Source: Propionibacteriaceae bacterium
GTDB taxonomy: Bacteria; Actinomycetota; Actinomycetes; Propionibacteriales; Propionibacteriaceae
Assembly (NCBI GenBank): GCA_030532825.1
Contig: JAUNKK010000004.1
Location: 23,556 to 87,555 of the forward strand
Length of the DNA: 64,000 bases
Direction of reading: 5' to 3'
Shown here: piece by piece, positions 59,849 to 64,000 of the stretch
Layout: each line of letters begins with the position of its first letter
How positions within the stretch are numbered: position 1 is the stretch's first letter
Program-made: the position numbers and the translations under genes
The notes under the pieces: generated by a model
What the model was told of the DNA's origin: nothing
Databases searched by the model: none
Seen by the model: the letters and a program-made list of their open reading frames with translations, nothing else

Positions 59849-60544
59849 ATGGCGAGCACCCCACACGATGCTTCGAACCCCAGTTTTGAGGCAGTCATGC
59901 ACGCCGTCCGTGAGCACACCCACGCCCTGTTGGGGCGCACCATCACGTATTCGGCTGAGGATTGGGCGGCCCCGACCCGCCTGCCCGGCTGGACCCGCAG
60001 CCATGTCGCTGCGCACCTCATCAAGGGGGGGCGGGCGATCGCCCGCCTGTGCCGGAGCGTGCTGGCCGGCTTCTTGCCTGGCCCCTATGACACGGCCTTG
60101 GGCAAACAGTGCGAGTTGTTGTCCCTCGCAGACGGGCTGCGGCTCCAGATCGAACTGGACACCACCGCTGGCGAGTTGGACGGTCTCCTGGCGCAGCTAG
60201 CTGGAGCGAGCGGCACCGCGCAACTCCGCCCCGAGCTGGCTGTCCCTGTGGCGGCCCTCCCGCTGGTGCGGCTGCGCGAGTTGGTGCTCCATACCTTCGA
60301 CCTTGAGCCTGACGAGCCACGCCTAGAGGTGGATCCTGGGGCAACCCTTCCGTTGCTGGTCTTCGAAGCGGACGTCTCACCACCGGCTCAGCCGACGCGG
60401 CTCATTACTCCCGAGGGCCCGGTCCCCGGCCATGCCCCGGCCAACGCCCAATGCACCGCCGAAGGCCCCGCCGCCGATCTCCTGGCATGGCTGGCGAGGG
60501 ATGTGGTCTCGGAAAGCTTGACGCTCACTGGGCATCACGAATAA
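59849..60544 (+). CDS. Mycothiol-dependent maleylpyruvate-isomerase-like (DinB/MDMPI) protein
   Basis: A 231-residue actinobacterial protein of the mycothiol maleylpyruvate isomerase N-terminal family. The signature RLPGWTRSHVAAHLIKGGRAIARL includes a conserved His in a DinB-like four-helix bundle, and a second metal-site motif VRLRELVLHTFDLE is present. Members use mycothiol as cofactor for isomerase or S-transferase reactions, though most are uncharacterised. The ATG at 59849 is divergent from uvrA. Its presence supports the actinobacterial assignment. No partner gene suggests a pathway. Confidence 0.82.
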   Translation: MASTPHDASNPSFEAVMHAVREHTHALLGRTITYSAEDWAAPTRLPGWTRSHVAAHLIKGGRAIARLCRSVLAGFLPGPYDTALGKQCELLSLADGLRLQIELDTTAGELDGLLAQLAGASGTAQLRPELAVPVAALPLVRLRELVLHTFDLEPDEPRLEVDPGATLPLLVFEADVSPPAQPTRLITPEGPVPGHAPANAQCTAEGPAADLLAWLARDVVSESLTLTGHHE

Positions 60545-60624
60545 CCGATAACCAAGGTCTATTCGCTCAGCCGTCGCAAACACGGCATTGGGGCAGGCAG
60601 TCGGGCAATCACCGTACTCGCATG

Positions 60625-60652
60625 TTGACCGCCGCCTCCAAACGAGTATCCT
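60625..60652 (+). promoter_or_regulatory. Promoter of the first eight-cysteine membrane protein
   Basis: -35 TTGACC (60625-60630), 16-bp spacer, -10 TATCCT (60647-60652). The start codon lies 41 bases downstream with AGGGA ahead of it. This is the clearest sigma-70-like promoter in the window. Confidence 0.6.
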
Positions 60653-60692
60653 GCCGCTTGCTTCACAACAAACAAGAGAACAGGGAAACGAG

Positions 60693-61307
60693 ATGACCCA
60701 GCCTCATAACCCGAACCAGCCAATGGACCCCAACCAGTACGCGCAGCAACAGCAGTACCTGGCCCAGCAGGAGTATGCGGCCCAGCAGGCCGCACCCAAA
60801 CGCCGCTTCGGCCCCAAGCAGATCCTCAGCGCCATCCTCATCGTGGCGGCCGCGGGCTTCATCGGCTGGCAGCTGTGGTCGACCTTCCAAACGAATCAGG
60901 CGCTCCAGGTCGGCAAGTGCATCACGATCAGCGGCGAGTCGTCCGACAACGTCTCGGAAAAGGAGGTGGATTGCTCCGACGCCACGCAGACCTCCTACGA
61001 GGTGGTCCAGATGGCCGATTCCGCATCTCAGTGCCCCGCTGACACCAGCAGTTACTCAATCACGAGCACGCGCCGCGGCACGACGAAGACGGTGAAGGTC
61101 GCCTGTCTCATCGAGAACCTGCACAAGGACACCTGCTACAGCTTCGACGCGAACAACAAAGTCAACAGCCTCGCGGTGAGCGAGTGCACACCGGGCACCG
61201 TCAAGGTCACCGAGCGCATCGACCAAGCCGACGCCACCTGCGCCGAGGGCGAGCCCTTCTCATACCCCGTCCCCGGCCGCACCTACTGCGTGGTCACCAA
61301 CGAGTGA
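60693..61307 (+). CDS. Membrane-anchored LppU-like eight-cysteine protein, copy 1
   Basis: A 204-residue protein with a Gln/Asn/Pro-rich cytoplasmic N-terminus, one membrane helix (ILSAILIVAAAGFIGWQLW, about 48-66) and an extracytoplasmic domain of about 130 residues. That domain has eight cysteines (KCIT, DCSD, QCPAD, ACLI, TCYS, ECTPGTVKV, TCAEG, YCVV). The spacing resembles actinobacterial LppU/SCO3897-type domains, judged by eye. Function unknown. The eight cysteines and the GTVKVT motif recur in the second copy 180 bases downstream, so the two are paralogues. ATG 60693 is placed behind AGGGA; the upstream extension is not typical. Confidence 0.8.
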   Translation: MTQPHNPNQPMDPNQYAQQQQYLAQQEYAAQQAAPKRRFGPKQILSAILIVAAAGFIGWQLWSTFQTNQALQVGKCITISGESSDNVSEKEVDCSDATQTSYEVVQMADSASQCPADTSSYSITSTRRGTTKTVKVACLIENLHKDTCYSFDANNKVNSLAVSECTPGTVKVTERIDQADATCAEGEPFSYPVPGRTYCVVTNE

Positions 61308-61329
61308 CCGGGTGAGCCTGGCGCCAGCT

Positions 61330-61377
61330 ACAGCGCCCGTCTGGCCGGGGCACCTGCCCCGGCCAGACGGGCGCTGT
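61330..61377 (+). terminator. Very long perfect stem-loop between the two paralogues
   Basis: A 23-bp perfect inverted repeat: arms 61330-61352 (ACAGCGCCCGTC...GGGGCA) and 61355-61377 (TGCCCCGG...GCGCTGT), with a two-base centre. It begins 23 bases after the stop of copy 1. There is no T-run, in line with the non-canonical terminators of high-GC actinobacteria. Confidence 0.75.
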
Positions 61378-61486
61378 CATGTTCACGCATTCGCCCCGCG
61401 CCCTCCCCACTGGCCAGCCCGGACAGATGCCCCCGATCGAGCTTTTCGGTTAGCATTCATAGACTGCAGTGGGAAGGAACAAGACG

Positions 61487-62287
61487 ATGACTCAGCCTCC
61501 GAATCAACCCTACGGCCCCCAAGGCGGGCAGCAGTACCCGCAGGGTCAGGGGAACCAGCAGCAGCCCTACGGCCAGCAGTACCCACAGCAGCCATATGGC
61601 GGGCAGCAGTACCCGCAACAGCCCGGACAGCCGTACCCACAACAACCGCCGCCCTATCCCCCGCAGGCCGCCCCGAAGAAGGGCATGGGCCCGGTGCAGA
61701 TTTCCATTCTGGTCGCCTGCGTCCTGGTGATCGCAGTGGGTGGGTATTTCCTATATCAACACTTCGCGGGTAGCCCCGGAACGCAAGGCAGCGCCACGCC
61801 TACGCCGACGACGCGTTCTTCGAGCGCTGACCCAACCGAACAGAGCCCGTCGCCCAGCAAGTCGTCCTCCGCACCAGCCACCAAGGATTACCCCGAGTTG
61901 GCGGTCGGGAAATGCGTCACTGTCTCCGGCGACCAAGTCAGCGCGTCCCACGAATCGGTGGAGTGCAGCGACACCTCCATCTTCTCGTGGGAGGTGGGTC
62001 AGCAGGTCAGCGACTCCTCCGAGTGCCCCGACGATACGTTGTGGTATTGGATTACCCAGCCTGATGGCAGCAAGCTGACCACATGTCTGGTCCCCAATAT
62101 GGCCGAGGGCGTGTGTTACGCCGAGCAGGACGACAACGTCGAGCCGTTCGTGGTGGATCCCAGTTGCGCCGCGGGCACCGTCAAGGTCACTGCGCGCATC
62201 GACGAGGCCAATGCGACGTGCACCACAGGCCAGGAGATGTACACCTACGAGAAACCCGCACGCACCTACTGCGGCGCTTTGAACTAG
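61487..62287 (+). CDS. Membrane-anchored LppU-like eight-cysteine protein, copy 2
   Basis: A 266-residue paralogue of the preceding gene. Its N-terminus is a Pro/Gln/Tyr-rich repeat region of about 65 residues (QQYPQ and QPYGQ units). It is followed by a membrane helix (ISILVACVLVIAVGGYFLY), a Ser/Thr/Pro stalk and the extracytoplasmic domain with the same eight cysteines (KCVT, ECSD, ECPDD, TCLV, VCYA, SCAAGTVKV, TCTTG, YCGA). Pro/Gln-rich tails like this often interact with other cytoplasmic proteins in actinobacteria. ATG 61487 follows GGGAAGGAAC; an upstream GTG at 61469 is less likely. Confidence 0.8.
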   Translation: MTQPPNQPYGPQGGQQYPQGQGNQQQPYGQQYPQQPYGGQQYPQQPGQPYPQQPPPYPPQAAPKKGMGPVQISILVACVLVIAVGGYFLYQHFAGSPGTQGSATPTPTTRSSSADPTEQSPSPSKSSSAPATKDYPELAVGKCVTVSGDQVSASHESVECSDTSIFSWEVGQQVSDSSECPDDTLWYWITQPDGSKLTTCLVPNMAEGVCYAEQDDNVEPFVVDPSCAAGTVKVTARIDEANATCTTGQEMYTYEKPARTYCGALN

Positions 62288-62347
62288 GAGACCCCCTTGG
62301 GACATGCCCAGGGCGAGGATGGTGCAACGCTAGGCTCTGAGCCCGAC

Positions 62348-62383
62348 ATGAGGAGCATCGTGACCGAGATCGCTACGCTATGA
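62348..62383 (+). other. Possible short leader ORF overlapping the uvrB start
   Basis: ATG 62348, or GTG 62360 behind GAGGAG, opens a frame ending TGA 62381-62383 (11 or 7 codons, [11 protein letters not shown]). The stop overlaps the uvrB ATG at 62380 as ATGA. uvrB has no Shine-Dalgarno of its own. The overlap suggests reinitiation coupling; translation of the leader is inferred. Confidence 0.4.
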
Positions 62384-64000
62384 GGCCACTCGACGAGATC
62401 CAACGCCAAGTGGCGCCGCTGCGCGTGCAGGCAGACTTCGCCCCATCGGGCGACCAGCCAACGGCGATCGCCGAGCTGGAACGGCGCATCCGCGCTGGGG
62501 AACAGGACGTGGTGCTGTTGGGCGCCACTGGCACGGGCAAGACTGCGACGGTGGCGTGGCTGGCCGAACGGTTGCAACGTCCCGTGCTGGTGATGCAGCC
62601 CAACAAGACCCTGGCAGCCCAGTTCGCCACCGAGCTGCGGCAGTTCTTCCCGGACAACGCCGTCGAGTATTTCGTCTCCTACTACGACTACTACCAACCC
62701 GAGGCCTATGTCCCGCAGACGGACACCTATATCGAAAAGGACTCCTCCCTCAACGAGGAGGTCGAACGGCTGCGCCACTCCGCCACCAGTTCCCTGCTGA
62801 CCCGGCGCGATTGCATCGTGGTGGCCACCGTATCCGCGATCTACGGGCTTGGGACGCCCCAGGAGTATCTGGAGCAGCGCCTGACGCTGCGCGTCGGCGA
62901 AGAATACGAGCGTTCGGCGCTACTTCGGCACCTCGTCGACATTCAGTACAATCGCAACGACCTGAGCAGCGACCGCGGCACCTTCCGGGTCCGGGGCGAC
63001 ACCCTGGAAATCTTCCCCATGTATGAAGAGAATGCCGTACGAATCGAGTTCTTCGGCGACGAAATCGAGCGCATCTCCACGCTGGTGCCGCTGACGGGCG
63101 AGGTCCTGTACGACGAGCAGGAGATCTATGTCTTTCCCGCCACCCATTATTCCGCTGGGGCCGAGCGGATGGAGCGGGCTATCACGGGAATTGAGGCCGA
63201 ATTGGCGACGCGCTTGCAGGATCTGGAAACCCAGGGAAAGCTCCTGGAGGCGCAGCGGCTGCGAATGCGCACCAGCTACGACATTGAGATGATGCGCCAA
63301 ATCGGCACCTGCTCGGGGATCGAGAACTATTCGCGCCACATTGATGGCCGAGCCCCGGGCTCCGCCCCCGCCTGCCTGCTGGACTATTTCCCGGAAGACT
63401 TTTTGTTGGTGGTGGACGAATCCCACGTCACGGTCCCACAGATCGGCGGCATGTACGAAGGGGATGCATCCCGGAAGCGCACCCTCGTCGAGCATGGCTT
63501 CCGGCTCCCCAGCGCGCTGGACAACCGGCCCCTGAAGTTTGACGAGTTCTGCGAGCGCATCGGGCAGACGGTGTACCTGTCCGCCACCCCCGGCCCCTAT
63601 GAGCTGGAGCGCAGCGACGGTTTCGTGGAGCAGATCATCCGCCCCACTGGCCTGGTGGATCCGGAGGTGGTTCTCAAACCGACCAAAGGCCAGATCGACG
63701 ACCTCATCGGCGAGATTCGTACCCGGGCAGAACGCGACGAACGCGTGCTCGTCACCACGCTGACCAAGAAGATGGCCGAGGACCTCACCGACTACCTGAT
63801 GGCCGCGAACATCCGCACCCGTTACCTGCACTCGGACATCGATACCCTCAAGCGCGTCGAACTTCTCCGGGAGTTGCGGCTCGGTGACTACGACGTGCTG
63901 GTGGGCATTAACCTGCTGCGTGAGGGCCTAGATCTGCCCGAGGTCTCGCTCGTCGCGATCCTCGACGCCGACAAGGAGGGGTTTCTGCGTTCGGAACGCT
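62380..64000 (+). CDS. uvrB: Excinuclease ABC subunit UvrB (C-terminal part cut by the window)
   Basis: Damage-verifying helicase-like subunit of nucleotide excision repair. The visible 540 residues start [20 protein letters not shown] and include Walker [17 protein letters not shown] (about 47-62), the beta-hairpin [21 protein letters not shown], motif [31 protein letters not shown], and helicase motifs V and VI beginning [20 protein letters not shown]. The reading frame is open to the last base, so the UVR domain that binds UvrC lies outside. It is entered by an ATGA overlap with a short upstream frame. Confidence 0.97.
   Translation, partial: MRPLDEIQRQVAPLRVQADFAPSGDQPTAIAELERRIRAGEQDVVLLGATGTGKTATVAWLAERLQRPVLVMQPNKTLAAQFATELRQFFPDNAVEYFVSYYDYYQPEAYVPQTDTYIEKDSSLNEEVERLRHSATSSLLTRRDCIVVATVSAIYGLGTPQEYLEQRLTLRVGEEYERSALLRHLVDIQYNRNDLSSDRGTFRVRGDTLEIFPMYEENAVRIEFFGDEIERISTLVPLTGEVLYDEQEIYVFPATHYSAGAERMERAITGIEAELATRLQDLETQGKLLEAQRLRMRTSYDIEMMRQIGTCSGIENYSRHIDGRAPGSAPACLLDYFPEDFLLVVDESHVTVPQIGGMYEGDASRKRTLVEHGFRLPSALDNRPLKFDEFCERIGQTVYLSATPGPYELERSDGFVEQIIRPTGLVDPEVVLKPTKGQIDDLIGEIRTRAERDERVLVTTLTKKMAEDLTDYLMAANIRTRYLHSDIDTLKRVELLRELRLGDYDVLVGINLLREGLDLPEVSLVAILDADKEGFLRSER

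Overview
The window is about 64 kb of dense, high-GC bacterial chromosome. It reads as an actinobacterium, most likely of the Propionibacteriaceae or a close relative (inference). The supporting features are paired clpP genes, a mycothiol-type DinB/MDMPI protein, a 1,400-residue Lhr helicase, Excalibur and LppU-like secreted proteins, GTG/TTG starts, and high GC at third codon positions. I see no rRNA, CRISPR array, insertion sequence or phage module.

Layout. (1) 1-6,026, minus strand: part of an ethanolamine-utilization bacterial microcompartment (BMC) operon. In transcription order it runs eutN, eutL, eutE, eutM, eutT, a 94-residue BMC-associated protein, eutA and eutB, which leaves the left edge. 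It encodes shell proteins, the acylating aldehyde dehydrogenase, the adenosyl-B12 supply, the lyase reactivase and the lyase itself. (2) 6,151-14,595, minus: a proteostasis block with a tricorn protease and the series trigger factor, AI-2E-type membrane protein, clpP1, clpP2, clpX. (3) 14,817-15,453: tRNA-Gly(TCC), a four-helix membrane protein and tRNA-Pro(TGG). (4) 15,721-23,703, plus: a DeoR-type regulator followed by a tight seven-gene operon. It holds an RpiB-like isomerase, an unrecognised multi-pass membrane protein, an AraL/NagD-like HAD phosphatase, an FGGY kinase, an AraM-like polyol-phosphate dehydrogenase and an AraB-like kinase. This set does not match a pathway I know as a unit and is the best candidate here for an undescribed catabolic system, possibly for a tetritol or pentitol.

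(5) 23,767-34,082: a dienelactone-hydrolase-like protein, an Excalibur lipoprotein, a tannase-like secreted hydrolase, a DUF318 permease with its TIGR03943 partner, an uncharacterised 447-residue protein, a GH65 disaccharide phosphorylase with a beta-phosphoglucomutase-type HAD enzyme, and a Nei/Fpg DNA glycosylase. (6) 34,196-41,707: ligA, pepN and the pyrR-pyrB-pyrC operon. (7) 41,718-44,950, minus: a sugar ABC importer with a lipoprotein binding protein, a strong hairpin and two permeases. (8) 45,173-50,853: gnd overlapping lhr. (9) 50,840-56,903: a double-hotdog thioesterase, an acyl-CoA synthetase, a divergent MarR regulator and a large FAD/Fe-S oxidoreductase. (10) 56,880-64,000: uvrA, an MDMPI-like protein, two paralogous eight-cysteine membrane proteins, and uvrB, which is cut by the right edge.

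How the genes work together. The eut genes supply capsule shell, cofactor and acetaldehyde oxidation for B12-dependent ethanolamine cleavage. Tig, ClpXP and tricorn form a folding and degradation group. GH65 plus beta-PGM feed a disaccharide into glycolysis as glucose 6-phosphate. UvrA, UvrB, LigA, Lhr and Nei are DNA repair genes spread through the right half. Many starts are coupled by ATGA/GTGA overlaps. Two genes without a Shine-Dalgarno of their own, eutN and uvrB, appear to be entered through short overlapping leader ORFs.
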